A stretch of 64,000 nucleotides of DNA, taken from NCBI GenBank assembly GCA_965247265.1, contig OZ252002.1, positions 1,736,001 to 1,800,000 of the forward strand. Reading direction: 5' to 3'. Below the pieces are notes generated by a model, which was not told the origin of the DNA, searched no databases, and saw only the letters and a program-made list of their open reading frames with translations. This document shows, in pieces, positions 1 to 10,504 of this stretch (positions are counted from its first letter, which is position 1; the number at the start of each line of letters is the position of its first letter). Both the position numbers and the translations under genes were made by a program. This stretch comes from G965247265 sp965247265 (lineage in GTDB: Bacteria; Pseudomonadota; Gammaproteobacteria; UBA4575).

Positions 1-1870
1 CCAATAAGCTGTTCATAGTTATCCACATTAAATACTTCTGACAATCGACTAATAATTTCCTCAGCCGTAACACCCGCATTGTTTGCATCGTTAATGCTCG
101 ATAATATAACTGCAAATTCATCACCACCATAGCGTGCAACGGTATCTATTTTTCTAACACATGAAGTAATACGCTCCCCCGCCGAAATTAATAGCTTGTC
201 GCCTGTGGTATGTCCCTGCGAATCATTAACTACTTTAAATCGATCAAGATCAATAAATAAAATAGCTAATATTTTATCTTCACGAGCTGTACTAGAAATC
301 GCCTTGTTGAATCGCTTAATGAGTAATTGACGGTTGGGTAAACCTGTTAACTCATCATAATTAGCTTGAAATAAAAGTTTTTCTTCTCGCTTTGCTGCTG
401 ATAGTGCTACAGCAAATCGGTCAATGAATTTTTCAAGATGTAGTGAGGTCTTATTATCTAGCTGAACTTGATGATTAAAACCAAGGAATATAATTGCAAT
501 TATCTTATTTTTTTGTCTTATTGGTATTAACGCACAATCAGATAATTCAGTGATATTCAGCCAATCTATATCGCAAAAATTGTCACAAGAAAATACGTTT
601 ACTGTTGAGTTTAGTTCGTTAGAAAATATTATATTTAATTTTTCAGGAATTTCTATTGGTAGAATTGTGCTTATCTTTTTAAAATGCTCGTTGTAGTTGT
701 ATACAATTCCAGTGTCCAGAGTAGTAGAATTTAGGATAACAACGGACATATATTGATTATCTAAAGACGTTGCCATATGTGAAAATATTGCTTCAACTAC
801 TTTTTTACTATCCATGGACGTTAGTATTTCTCTATCGATATTAGACATAGCAGTCATCAATGAGAACTGTTCAGATAGTTCCGAAGACATGTGATTAATT
901 GACTCACCTAAGGTTTGAAATTCGTCATTACTGTTAAATTTAGCTGTTGAACTAAAATCTCGTTTAGCTATTTTTTTTGTTAATAATGTAAGAATTTCAA
1001 GAGGGACAAGAATTCTTGATATCTGATTTAGACAAATTAGGGTAATTAATAAAATTGTAAGAATTAATAAGGGTAAAAATATTCTAGCGAATGAATTTAT
1101 ATCATTAAAAATATGTTCAGTAGGTTCGACATAATAAACTTTCCAGCTATTTGAATTGAAGCGTCCTTTAAGAATAATTCCCATGAAGCAACCACATAAT
1201 TTTCATTATTTATGTAGGCTCTTGAATTATCTAAATTTATAGGTAGGTCCGTAATCGAGTGTTTATAAATATTTTTTAAGGATTCGTTTGTGCAATAAAG
1301 TATTCCACTATTTTTAACGACTATGCAGGTATCTTCATTTCCGGAAAAAATATCCATATCACCAAATATATAATTAGAGTCAATTTTTCCAGAAATTAAT
1401 TTATCATTATTATTGGTTGTAAGAAATTTAGTGAAGTAAATATCTAAAAGATTATTATTATTTCTTGATAGACCAATGCTCGTTCTTCCAGTTGACAGGT
1501 GTCTAAGCCTATTTCTATCGATGTTGAATGTAACAGGTGTGACTTTTATTTCGCTAAATAGAGACAAAGTAGATTTACTTAATAAATGACTTATATCATT
1601 TACCTCTTTACCCAATTCATTTGAATTTGAAATATCATTTGATAAATCAATGAATTCATCTTCGGCAAGAAGAATTCTGTCATAAACAGCCATCCCATAT
1701 GTTTTGCTTGCAGCGGATAATTGCTCATATTTTTGATCAGCAAGTTGAGACACTACATAGTTATAAGAAATGTAACCAATTAGGCATATTGGTATAATTG
1801 CGGCAATTACAAAAAGAAAAAATATTCTTTTTGCAACTTTACTAGAATGAAATTTTAATTGAAGCAACAT
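1..1870 (-). pseudogene. GGDEF diguanylate cyclase, frameshifted, 3' end outside window
   Basis: The first frame (from the ATG at 1870 to a stop at 1097) gives a membrane segment at residues 13-35 and an extracytoplasmic sensor region. A second frame, open from about 1185 to base 1, carries the rest: end of the sensor domain (NSWKVYYVEP), a second membrane segment, a HAMP-like linker, a GAF-like region and the GGDEF active site (ARYGGDEFAV, about 100-140). The two frames overlap near 1180-1200, so a one-base indel splits one protein of usual architecture. The intact form would make cyclic di-GMP at the membrane. It sits 8 bp downstream of the pseudopilin gene, probably in one operon. It may be a true lesion or a sequencing error; the GGDEF motif itself looks catalytic. 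Confidence 0.8.
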
Positions 1871-1878
1871 TATTATTG

Positions 1879-2361
1879 TTAAAAGCCTTTTGCATACCCT
1901 ATAAAGGCACCATCTCTACCACGGATTATGTCATCTTGTGATATTTTTGTGATAATCTGTTTATTAGAGTCTCCATCTACACCTTTACTATATAAATCGT
2001 AATTTGAATTTAGCGGGTTAAGACTTTTATCTTTTCTTCTGTCTCCTGGTGGATTTGTTGAATAATTTAAATATTCATAGGGATTTCCCCATGGATCTTT
2101 TAGATTATCCATGCCTATGTCAACGAGAGAACTTGGGGGAGTATTGTTAGTTAGAATATAATCATCAATTACAAGTTGAAGGGCTAATATATCTTGAATG
2201 GCTTTATTATTATCGACACGCTCTTCATAGCTTTGATAGGCAGGTATAGCCACTGATATAAGAACGCCTAAAACTAATAAGGCAAGCATTAGTTCAATAA
2301 TAGTGAATCCGAAGGTTCTAATTTGGTCTAAATTGAAAACTTTGGAGTCAAATAAAATCAT
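1879..2361 (-). CDS. Type II secretion GspG-like major pseudopilin
   Basis: 160 aa. A prepilin signature GFTIIELMLALLVLGVLI lies at residues 18-35, with the glycine-phenylalanine cleavage point and Glu5 of the mature protein. This is followed by a GspG-type C-terminal half: DPWGNPYEY, a PLNSNYDLYSKGVDG stretch and a calcium-site-like loop. Family members are cleaved by prepilin peptidase and polymerise into the periplasmic pseudopilus. It is a lone pseudopilin here with no secretion genes nearby, so it may serve another pilus-like assembly. It lies directly upstream of the damaged GGDEF gene on the same strand. The N-terminal leader of about 17 residues is long; a shorter start is possible. 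Confidence 0.8.
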   Translation of the reverse strand: MILFDSKVFNLDQIRTFGFTIIELMLALLVLGVLISVAIPAYQSYEERVDNNKAIQDILALQLVIDDYILTNNTPPSSLVDIGMDNLKDPWGNPYEYLNYSTNPPGDRRKDKSLNPLNSNYDLYSKGVDGDSNKQIITKISQDDIIRGRDGAFIGYAKGF

Positions 2362-2628
2362 CGTGATCTTGCTACATCCATGTAAAACAATGATTTGAAG
2401 ATTAGTAATTTACTATAATCAGTATAATCTCAGTACTTTACTAACCTAAGTATGATTTTTTGTGGAGCAAGACCCAGACTGTACAAAATGTAAGGTTAGA
2501 CGGTATAGAAGGTGTAGTTTCCGGGATATCTGGTAGCTAATTATTGTGTAATAAATTCTGGCAGCTGTTATTTTTTATATAAAAATCAACAGCATTACAC
2601 GTACATTATTATAAGGTGAAACAATAAA

Positions 2629-2832
2629 TTGCTAGTCAACAAGCCAAGCATGCTCGATGTCATAAAAAGCGTAATAGCAAGCTTTTTTGGAGTGCAAAGT
2701 AATAAGTCACGAAAACGAGCTTTTCAGCATGGCAATCTCATGCACTATGTAGTAGTTGGATTTCTTTTAACGATTGTATTTATAATTTCGGTTATTGGGG
2801 TTGTAAAAATAATTTTGCATAACACAACATAA
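2629..2832 (+). CDS. DUF2970 small membrane protein
   Basis: 67 aa. The N-terminal part (IKSVIASFFGVQSNKSRKRA) and one membrane segment at residues 40-62 fit the DUF2970 family of short inner-membrane proteins of unknown function. The start is TTG at 2629, chosen because an AAGGTGA ribosome binding site lies 9 nt upstream and no ATG fits. It is a single gene between two minus-strand operons. Confidence 0.75.
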   Translation: MLVNKPSMLDVIKSVIASFFGVQSNKSRKRAFQHGNLMHYVVVGFLLTIVFIISVIGVVKIILHNTT

Positions 2833-2844
2833 ATTTAAATATAA

Positions 2845-3462
2845 TTACGGTAATGCGCCTTTATCTTGCAGGAAAACTGCAATGCCTTCAGCAAGTCTTA
2901 GATAACCCAGCGCATTGGGATGTGCCAGATCTGATTTAAGTGAGGCATTTCCAAGAATCTTAGCGAGTAGTTTTATATTTACAGGTATTTTTCCTTCACT
3001 CGCAACTTCTTCATAGACTTTCGCGCTCTTAAGCAATAATCTTGGTTCTGGTACACCAAGTAGGAGTACTTCTATGCTCCGCTTTTGGCTTTCCAATATC
3101 ATGTGCAGGAGATTTGATTTTAATTCTTCATGTGAATATTTGCGTAACAAATCGTTTCCACCATGTATGAGAATTAATAGATCAGGATGAATCTCATCAA
3201 GTGCCGCAGGCAGTCGCTCTTTGCCTTGATTGCTGGATTCACCTGGTATGCCTTTATTTATTACAGTGATATTTATCATTTCTGATAAAAGTGAGGGGTA
3301 GTCTTGGCCATCGGGGGCGCCTGTGCCAAACGTAAGGCTATTTCCAAATGCTAATATTGTTGAGTCAGACGACAGGAGAGAAAGTTTAGGGCTAGTATCG
3401 CCACATGCATTTGCTAAAAAGATTATCGCAAACAATAATTTAAATACAGGTTGAGTCATCAA
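2845..3462 (-). CDS. SGNH/GDSL-family esterase, lipoprotein
   Basis: 205 aa. The N-terminus is a lipoprotein signal with lipobox LANAC (Cys20). The mature part shows the SGNH blocks: block I FGNSLTFGTG (the usual GDS is GNS, serine kept), block II Gly in NKGIPGESS, block III GGND, and block V HPNALGY with the catalytic His. This matches TesA-like arylesterase/lysophospholipase enzymes, expected in the periplasm or tethered to the outer membrane. It begins 4 bp after the stop of the AddB-like nuclease gene, so the two are likely co-transcribed. The substrate cannot be told from sequence. Confidence 0.85.
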   Translation of the reverse strand: MMTQPVFKLLFAIIFLANACGDTSPKLSLLSSDSTILAFGNSLTFGTGAPDGQDYPSLLSEMINITVINKGIPGESSNQGKERLPAALDEIHPDLLILIHGGNDLLRKYSHEELKSNLLHMILESQKRSIEVLLLGVPEPRLLLKSAKVYEEVASEGKIPVNIKLLAKILGNASLKSDLAHPNALGYLRLAEGIAVFLQDKGALP

Positions 3463-3466
3463 AAGG

Positions 3467-6337
3467 TCATAACTTCCAAAAATCTCTTCTGCATAAGCCT
3501 CTCACATCACACCATCTGCAAATTTCATCATCCGCATGAGCAGTCAGTTGAATGTCGTCATTTAATGCGTTGCAAAACTCATCTATACGATTTTTATTTG
3601 CGCTGACTAACTCATTAAGTTCACCATTGTTGATAACACTTTCCGTTTTCACATCATTATTCTTTCCAATGGCCACATATTCAACTTGAGAACAGTTTTT
3701 ATCGAGTAATGCATAGGTTGGCAATTGAACATGACTACCAGAAAAAATACTCGTGCGCGATGGAATTTGACCTGTTTTATAGTCAATTATGGCGTTTCCG
3801 TTATTAGATGTATCAATACGATCAATTCTGCCGCTTAATGAAATGGTGTCATTTAATTTCTTACTTATTGATATTTCATGATCTATAGGCGTAAATGTAT
3901 TTTGTCGCTGTATTTCCCACTTAATAAATTTTGGGATGAGTGTTTGCCAACGGTGTAACCATAATTCATCACTAAAACCATGGCCTATATCACTAAACAC
4001 ATTTTCACTAATTGAATTAAGCATTGCTTTTGCTTCACTTTGATTAGTTGTTGTTACTTTTTCTTTGAATGGGCCAGGGAGTGATGAGTCATTAACGAAG
4101 AATGCATGTATGCACTGGTGAACTAGGCTTCCAAATTCAGCTTTATTTAATTCTTCTTTCATCACATCCAGCTTTGAGATATTCAAACAAACCTGCGCAA
4201 AAAATTGATACGGGCAATTTATCAATTGCTGGTATTGTGATATTGATATTGAATCTGGTTTTAGTTCGTTAATGAGCGTTGGTGAAGGTTGCGTAGTAAT
4301 ACTGGGCACAGGAATATATTGAGGATTAACGACTATGTTATTCTTATCTGCAACAAGAAAGTTAATTTCGATATCAGATAAATCATCTTCATATGCAAAT
4401 TTATGAAACGTTTCAATAGCTTCAATCCATGGACTTATACTTATCCTTTCATCATTTTGCTCTGTTTGAGCTGAAATAAACATAATAGGTGCAGCTTCTA
4501 ATAGCCTTCGAAAACGATATAAAAATAATGCATTGGAATCACGCCATGTAGGAATGTTTAATTCTGAACGAATACCTTCATTAAAAAATATATAGTTAGT
4601 AGATGAACCAGGAAAATGATCTTTATCTGCAGAAGCAATAACTATCGCATCAAAATTTAACATACGGCTCTGCTCAAGATTACAAAACGTAACACATGAG
4701 TTAATAATGGGCGGTTTGTAGTTTTGCTGGTCTAATATATGTGCTGAAAAGTATCTGCACTCCAACCATTCCAACTGATTTTCAATTTTATTAAAATTAT
4801 TAATTTGTGTTTCAAGCAGTGCAATTATTTGCGTTCCAGCATTGTCCTTTTTGAGTGTTGTATAGAAACCGAAGATTTTCAGGCTATTTAGAAGTTCTTC
4901 AAAGAAACTATCTAAAGCTATGGATTTAGTATTCTTTAGTTTAGTGATGGAAATGGTAGCGTTAACAATTCCGTCTATAATCTGATTTAAGTAAACAATG
5001 ATATGTTCGTTATCACATCTATTGGTAAAGTTATAGTTATCTAATGCTTTAATATAGTTACCTAGACCTGAGTGAATATTATTGGCCAATATAATTTTAT
5101 TTTCGAGCAATGAAATTGCGCTGTGATGCATATTTGCGTCTTCCTTTATCGGCATAAAGGGGGAGCGCAGCAATGCTAGCAGGTCTCTTGAAGAGTAATT
5201 ATTTTCAATTAATCGCAACCAACATTCAATTACTACAGCAGCACTAGTAGTTGAAAGTGCCCAGCCACCTAGGTCATTCACCTTAATGTTAGCGTGTTCA
5301 AGGACGGCGCGTAGTCTACGAACAAGTTTTCGATCTGTGCTAATAACTGCAATTTTGTTTTTATTTTCATAAATCCATTTTCTAATTTTTATATCTATAG
5401 CATTTACATGTTTTTCAAATGAGTTGCATTTATAAATTGAAAGATGAGATTTAGCTGGGCTTGCAGAATACAACTTGGCAAACATATTTGCTCTTTGTTT
5501 TATATTTAGCTCATCTTCAGAAAATACAGCATCTATAAATCTTGTATAAGGGCATGTAGCATTTTCAATATAATGTTCATTATAAATAAAATTATTTGCG
5601 TAAGTCTTAATTGTTCGCATAGTCTTGTTGGATGTTACTGAACCGTTGGCATATACAAATACATTTATAGCTGATATCGATTCAATCTTTCTAAAAAGAG
5701 AAAGTTCGCATCCGGACATATCGTCTATGCCAACTGAATAGAATATTTCGTCCTTGTGAATCTCAATATTTTTTATGGAATTAACATATGCGCAAATAGC
5801 ATCAAGTGCGTGTTCGAAGGTTAGTTGCTGTTCCCATGCTTCCCAAAGCAAAATAACTAATTCGGCTTCTTGACTAATAATACTTTGTGGCGATGCTTCT
5901 GTTTTAGTATTAAGAAAATTTATTGAAGGCATCTCAATATTATTGAGTAACATTGAGTCAAATAATGACAGTAATTCATTGGCAATTACCCAAGGGTTTG
6001 CATTTGAAAATAAGCTAGACTGTTGTTTTAGTGCATCTACAAAAATTAATTCTCGTGCATATTGTGATAATAACGGTTTATTAGGCGGGCAGGTCGTAAA
6101 GGCCCATTCGCGAAGAGTAGTGCATCTGGGTAGCACCAAAGCTTTAAAACCAAAATGTACCGCATTATTTATGAGTTTTTCATAGAATAATTTTTGACAT
6201 TGGTGATTTGGTAAAAATATTGTGACCTTGTGAAGGTCAGGAAGAAGATGAATGTAGTTACTTAAAATATCTTTTCCAACTGCATCCAGTATATCTTCAG
6301 AATAAGGGATACCATTTATACTATTTAATTTATTCAA
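3467..6337 (-). CDS. AddB-like PD-(D/E)XK nuclease, putative DNA repair protein
   Basis: 956 aa. The C-terminal third has a RecB-family nuclease core: GSLVHQCIHAFF, then SGRIDRID and AIIDYKTGQ (catalytic Asp and Lys). Cysteines at the end (CRWCDVRGLC) together with an earlier Cys in CPYQFF suggest the iron-sulfur staple seen in AddB and Cas4. The N-terminal part resembles an inactivated helicase. It fits the proteobacterial 'probable DNA repair protein' family that often lacks an AddA partner; none is adjacent here. It is in the same transcription unit as the SGNH gene downstream. Confidence 0.8.
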   Translation of the reverse strand: MNKLNSINGIPYSEDILDAVGKDILSNYIHLLPDLHKVTIFLPNHQCQKLFYEKLINNAVHFGFKALVLPRCTTLREWAFTTCPPNKPLLSQYARELIFVDALKQQSSLFSNANPWVIANELLSLFDSMLLNNIEMPSINFLNTKTEASPQSIISQEAELVILLWEAWEQQLTFEHALDAICAYVNSIKNIEIHKDEIFYSVGIDDMSGCELSLFRKIESISAINVFVYANGSVTSNKTMRTIKTYANNFIYNEHYIENATCPYTRFIDAVFSEDELNIKQRANMFAKLYSASPAKSHLSIYKCNSFEKHVNAIDIKIRKWIYENKNKIAVISTDRKLVRRLRAVLEHANIKVNDLGGWALSTTSAAVVIECWLRLIENNYSSRDLLALLRSPFMPIKEDANMHHSAISLLENKIILANNIHSGLGNYIKALDNYNFTNRCDNEHIIVYLNQIIDGIVNATISITKLKNTKSIALDSFFEELLNSLKIFGFYTTLKKDNAGTQIIALLETQINNFNKIENQLEWLECRYFSAHILDQQNYKPPIINSCVTFCNLEQSRMLNFDAIVIASADKDHFPGSSTNYIFFNEGIRSELNIPTWRDSNALFLYRFRRLLEAAPIMFISAQTEQNDERISISPWIEAIETFHKFAYEDDLSDIEINFLVADKNNIVVNPQYIPVPSITTQPSPTLINELKPDSISISQYQQLINCPYQFFAQVCLNISKLDVMKEELNKAEFGSLVHQCIHAFFVNDSSLPGPFKEKVTTTNQSEAKAMLNSISENVFSDIGHGFSDELWLHRWQTLIPKFIKWEIQRQNTFTPIDHEISISKKLNDTISLSGRIDRIDTSNNGNAIIDYKTGQIPSRTSIFSGSHVQLPTYALLDKNCSQVEYVAIGKNNDVKTESVINNGELNELVSANKNRIDEFCNALNDDIQLTAHADDEICRWCDVRGLCRRDFWKL

Positions 6338-6359
6338 AAGTATTAGCTACTTAATATTC

Positions 6360-6683
6360 TTATTCTTCTAAGTATTGGCGTTTATTAGGTTCGTGTTCCC
6401 AATCTTTAGCATCTTCAGGGGCTGGTTTCATACTGGTAATAACAGGCCATTTTGCTGACAACTTTTCATTTAAATTTAGAAAATCAATTTGATCGTCTGG
6501 TAAATCGTCTTCACTTACAATAGCATTGACAGGACATTCCGTTTCGCACATCGCGCAATCAATACACTCTTCAGGATCAATAACCAACATATTTGGGCTT
6601 TCGTGAAAACAGTCTACTGGGCAGACTTCCACGCAATCCGTATATTTACATTTGATGCATGCTTCAATAACTAAAAATGTCAT
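6360..6683 (-). CDS. fdxA: Seven-iron ferredoxin
   Basis: 107 aa, the usual length. Cys9, Cys17, Cys21 and the set C40-x2-C43-x2-C46-x3-C50-P are the ligands of one [3Fe-4S] and one [4Fe-4S] cluster, as in Azotobacter ferredoxin I type proteins. It is a cytoplasmic electron carrier; the partner is unknown. It lies downstream of mutS on the same strand, a pairing also known in Pseudomonas, with about 90 bp between them. Confidence 0.95.
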   Translation of the reverse strand: MTFLVIEACIKCKYTDCVEVCPVDCFHESPNMLVIDPEECIDCAMCETECPVNAIVSEDDLPDDQIDFLNLNEKLSAKWPVITSMKPAPEDAKDWEHEPNKRQYLEE

Positions 6684-6772
6684 AATTAATTAAAAGTATT
6701 AAAAGAAGTAAAGAGATAGACTTTTTAAATGCATACTATTTTAAGATTTAAAATATTATATTATGATAAAAA

Positions 6773-9328
6773 TCATAAAAGCATTTTAATTTTATAAAGA
6801 ATTTCCAAGGAATCCTTAGGTGTTAATTCATCAGGATCTATTTCTTTAATTATATCGAATAAAGGGTGGTCTGAAGCTTGATTTAATTCTAGGTCAAGCT
6901 GTTTCTCTAATTTGATTTGATTTGTTTTATTTGAATGACCTTCTAATAAGTTTAATTTGGACTTTGCGCTTGCAATTACAGATTTTGGGATTCCTGCAAG
7001 TTGGGCGACATGTAATCCGTAGCTTTGATTAGCAGGGCCCTCTTTTACGGCATGTAAAAAAATTATCTGATCATTATGCTCAATCGCATCAATATGTACA
7101 TTATGGATGGTACTTAACTGCTCAGGGAGATTTGTCAGCTCAAAATAATGTGTTGCAAATAGAGTAAACGACTTATTAATAGTGCTTAAATGTTCTGCGC
7201 AAGACCAAGCAAGTGAAAGACCGTCATACGTACTTGTGCCTCGACCAATTTCATCCATTAATACTAAACTATTACTCGAAGCGTTATTTAGTATATTTGC
7301 AGCTTCAGTCATTTCTACCATAAAGGTTGAACGACCTGCACTCAAATCATCTGATGCACCAATGCGTGTGTATATTGCATCAATGGGTCCAATTGTTGCG
7401 GCTTGAGCAGGGACATAACAGCCGGTATAGGCCATCCATGAAATTAATGCGATTTGACGCATGTAGGTAGATTTACCACCCATATTGGGTCCAGTTATTA
7501 AGAGCATTTTTTGCTCATGATTTATTTCAGTGTCATTTGCGGTAAAAAGGTCTACTTGAACATGCTCAATAATTGGGTGTCTGCCTTGTTTTATTTTTAT
7601 ACATGAGGTTTCTGCAAACTTTGGGCGTACATAGTCTAAAGATTCTGCGCGTTCTGCTAATGTTACGAGTGCATCGAGCTGTGCCAGGCCTTGAGAGCAT
7701 TGTTGAATTATATTTAGTTCAACTAACAGGGCGTTAAGTAATTGGTCATATAGAAATTTTTCGCGTTTTAATGCGCGTTCTTTTGCACTCAATACTTTGT
7801 CTTCAAACTCTTTAAGTTCCGGGGTAATAAACCTTTCTGTATTTTTTAATGTTTGTCTACGAGTGTATTGTTCGGGTGCGTGTATTGCCTGATTACGTGA
7901 TATTTCAATGTAATAACCATGTATTCGGTTATACGCAACTTTTAAAGAAGATAATTGCGTCGCATTTTTTTCTTTTATTTCTAAATCAACAAGAAATTGA
8001 TTGGCATTTTTACTTGTGTTTCGAAAGTCATCGAGTTCATCATCGTAGCCAGATTTAATAACACCACCATCCCGGATTAAAGCTGGTGGCTCTTCTTTAA
8101 GCGCTTGTTTTAATATTAATGAAAGATCTTCAAATTTAGATATTAAATTTAAAGACGTGCATAAAAGTTCGCTGCTATATATAGATAGTTTTTTCCGTAT
8201 TGCGGGTAGAATTGCTAGTGTATTTCGTAATGCATCTAAATCTCTTGGTTGAGCAGTTTGTAATGAAATGCGGCAGCGGATACGTTCAATATCATTAATA
8301 TTAGAAAGAAGATCATGCAAAGCCATATATTCTTTGTGTTCAATCAATTCGGAAATTGCTTCATGCCTATTTGATATAATTGATTGAATGCGAGTAGGTT
8401 GATTTACCCAGGTGCGTAGAAGACGGGAGCCCATTGCACAGGCTGTTTTATCCAAAATACCAAATAGGCTATGTTTTGTATCGCCGTGAATGGATTTCTC
8501 TATTTCTAGGTTTTTTCGTGAAACACTGTCTACATTAATAAATTCATTATTACTATGAACATGTAAGCCATCGATATGGGGCAATGCAGATTTCTGAGTA
8601 TCCTTTACATATTGAAGAATGGCTCCTGCAGCGGCAATACTATTTTGTTGATTATCACATCCATACCCTTCTAAATTATTTGTACCGAATTGCTTACATA
8701 AAGCTGAAATTGAATTCTCATATTCAAAATGCCATGGCGGAATTCGTCTTATAGAATATTTATCATCTATATCAATTTGTTCATCTTCTTTAATTAAATT
8801 TTCCGCAGGATCAATTCGATCAATCTCACTTTCAAGTTCTGCTAAAGAGTTACATGATTGTATGATGTAGCGGCCTGAACTTAGATCCAAGTATGCAAGA
8901 CCAATTGAATTTTCATTTAGATCAATAGCAAGTAAGTAATTATCTTTATTGTGTTGTAGTAACGAGTCTTCAATAATTGTCCCTGGTGTGACAACACGAG
9001 TAACTTTCCGTTCTACTAGGCCTTTGCTAGTCGCGGGATCGCCAATTTGATCACATATGGCTACCGATTCACCTAGGCGGAGTAGCTTAGATAAATATGT
9101 TTCCGTAGCATGTACTGGAACTCCTGCCATTGGAATTTCATCAACTGAATTTTTATTTCGAGATGTAAGCGTGAGATCCAATAGCTTTGCAGCACGCACT
9201 GCATCGTCAAAAAATAACTCAAAAAAATCACCCATTCGGTAAAACAATAGCATGTCAGGATATTCTGTTTTGATGCGCAAGTACTGTTGCATCATAGGGG
9301 TGTGTTTTATAGGGGGGCGTGCGATCAT
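6773..9328 (-). CDS. mutS: DNA mismatch repair protein MutS
   Basis: 851 aa, full length. The mismatch-reading Phe-x-Glu is in GDFFELF (residues 34-40), the ATPase P-loop is GPNMGGKST (about residue 610), and downstream are the Walker B LVLMDEIGRGTS and the ATHYFEL switch. It binds base mismatches as a dimer and recruits MutL. It starts 54 bp from the divergent pncC gene, so the two promoters share that short gap. No defect is visible, so methyl-directed repair should be functional at this step. Confidence 0.98.
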   Translation of the reverse strand: MIARPPIKHTPMMQQYLRIKTEYPDMLLFYRMGDFFELFFDDAVRAAKLLDLTLTSRNKNSVDEIPMAGVPVHATETYLSKLLRLGESVAICDQIGDPATSKGLVERKVTRVVTPGTIIEDSLLQHNKDNYLLAIDLNENSIGLAYLDLSSGRYIIQSCNSLAELESEIDRIDPAENLIKEDEQIDIDDKYSIRRIPPWHFEYENSISALCKQFGTNNLEGYGCDNQQNSIAAAGAILQYVKDTQKSALPHIDGLHVHSNNEFINVDSVSRKNLEIEKSIHGDTKHSLFGILDKTACAMGSRLLRTWVNQPTRIQSIISNRHEAISELIEHKEYMALHDLLSNINDIERIRCRISLQTAQPRDLDALRNTLAILPAIRKKLSIYSSELLCTSLNLISKFEDLSLILKQALKEEPPALIRDGGVIKSGYDDELDDFRNTSKNANQFLVDLEIKEKNATQLSSLKVAYNRIHGYYIEISRNQAIHAPEQYTRRQTLKNTERFITPELKEFEDKVLSAKERALKREKFLYDQLLNALLVELNIIQQCSQGLAQLDALVTLAERAESLDYVRPKFAETSCIKIKQGRHPIIEHVQVDLFTANDTEINHEQKMLLITGPNMGGKSTYMRQIALISWMAYTGCYVPAQAATIGPIDAIYTRIGASDDLSAGRSTFMVEMTEAANILNNASSNSLVLMDEIGRGTSTYDGLSLAWSCAEHLSTINKSFTLFATHYFELTNLPEQLSTIHNVHIDAIEHNDQIIFLHAVKEGPANQSYGLHVAQLAGIPKSVIASAKSKLNLLEGHSNKTNQIKLEKQLDLELNQASDHPLFDIIKEIDPDELTPKDSLEILYKIKMLL

Positions 9329-9382
9329 ACTGGCAGTCTAACTAAGAAAACATTTTTAGACATCTAAAAAACAAACATTCAA

Positions 9383-9880
9383 ATGCCTGATTCATATTCC
9401 CAAAAAATTTCCAGTCTAGTGCAAAATCTTGCAGATCTTATGATAGAGAAGAAACTAAAATTGGCGACGGCTGAATCTTGTACGGGGGGGATGCTTTCAC
9501 AATGCATAACTTCAATAAGCGGCAGCTCGAATTGGTTTGAATGTGGTTACACTACGTACAGCAATAATTCTAAAATTCGTTTGTTAGGAATAGATCCTAA
9601 TGTGTTGCATGAATATGGGGCAGTAAGTAATATTATTGCAGAGCAAATGGCCGTGGGGGCATTGAAAAGCAGCGCAGTCGATATATCCGCATCAATTACA
9701 GGCATTGCAGGGCCTGGAGGTGGTAGTGATAATAAGCCGGTTGGCAGTGTTTATATTGCGGTATGCAAAAATCTAGAAAATCCAAATGCTAGATTATTTC
9801 AGTTTGAAGGCAGCCGACATGCAATTCGGCAACAATCTACCCGTATGGCCATTAAATTAGTTATAGATTTATTGAGCTAA
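9383..9880 (+). CDS. pncC: Nicotinamide-nucleotide amidase (CinA C-terminal domain)
   Basis: 165 aa, the size of the stand-alone PncC enzyme. Motifs ATAESCTGG (residues 29-37), ITGIAGPGGG and KPVGSVYIAV are characteristic. It deamidates nicotinamide mononucleotide to the acid form in NAD recycling. In many Gammaproteobacteria it sits just before recA, as here (thpR lies between). It is separated from thpR by 7 bp. Confidence 0.95.
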   Translation: MPDSYSQKISSLVQNLADLMIEKKLKLATAESCTGGMLSQCITSISGSSNWFECGYTTYSNNSKIRLLGIDPNVLHEYGAVSNIIAEQMAVGALKSSAVDISASITGIAGPGGGSDNKPVGSVYIAVCKNLENPNARLFQFEGSRHAIRQQSTRMAIKLVIDLLS

Positions 9881-9887
9881 ACATACA

Positions 9888-10415
9888 TTGAGCGCAAAAC
9901 GATTATTTTTTAGTTTGATGCCAGAAGAGGGTATCCGAGATCAAATTGTTGAGATTGCAAAATCATTTCCAACAGTTAAAGGTGTGCGCCCAACACCCAA
10001 TAATAATTTACACGTTACGCTTTTATTCTTAGGTGATGTGGAAGAAAATGCGTTTAAATGCTTGGAAAAAAAGGTAGTTCAAACCTTTATACAATCTTTT
10101 AAAATGAGGTTAGACCTATACGGATACTTCAGAAGGTCAAAAACAATTTGGATTGGTTGTTCTTCCTATCCCAATGAGTTAACAAGATTGGTTAAGCATC
10201 TAAAATCTATAGGCACGCAGTGCGGTGTTAATTATGATGATCAGCCAACTAAACCTCACATCACTCTATTTAGAAAAGTACCTACTGCAGAATTTCCAAG
10301 TGTTCCTTTTTCAATCACCTGGAGAATGTCTGAATTTCACCTTATTGAGTCAATTACGAGTGAAAATGTAACGCGATACAATAAAGTCGCTACTTATCGT
10401 CTGATGGAAGAATAA
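9888..10415 (+). CDS. thpR: RNA 2',3'-cyclic phosphodiesterase
   Basis: 175 aa. Two H-x-T-x motifs, HVTL at residues 42-45 and HITL at 124-127, form the active site of the 2H phosphoesterase family. Family enzymes open 2',3'-cyclic phosphates on RNA ends. The start is TTG at 9888, 7 bp after pncC, and is the only start that gives the usual N-terminus (RLFFSLMP). It is co-transcribed with pncC. Confidence 0.9.
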   Translation: MSAKRLFFSLMPEEGIRDQIVEIAKSFPTVKGVRPTPNNNLHVTLLFLGDVEENAFKCLEKKVVQTFIQSFKMRLDLYGYFRRSKTIWIGCSSYPNELTRLVKHLKSIGTQCGVNYDDQPTKPHITLFRKVPTAEFPSVPFSITWRMSEFHLIESITSENVTRYNKVATYRLMEE

Positions 10416-10504
10416 AAGATCAATATAAAAATATTGAGTAGTTAGTTGCTTGAATTATGTGATAATTTACAGCAATAAATTAATTTTACAGTCAGGAGTG
10501 GGTA

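Noticed and set aside
10416..10504. LexA box upstream of recA
   Set aside because: No CTGT-N8-ACAG match could be found by eye; SOS control may use another operator form or a promoter further upstream.
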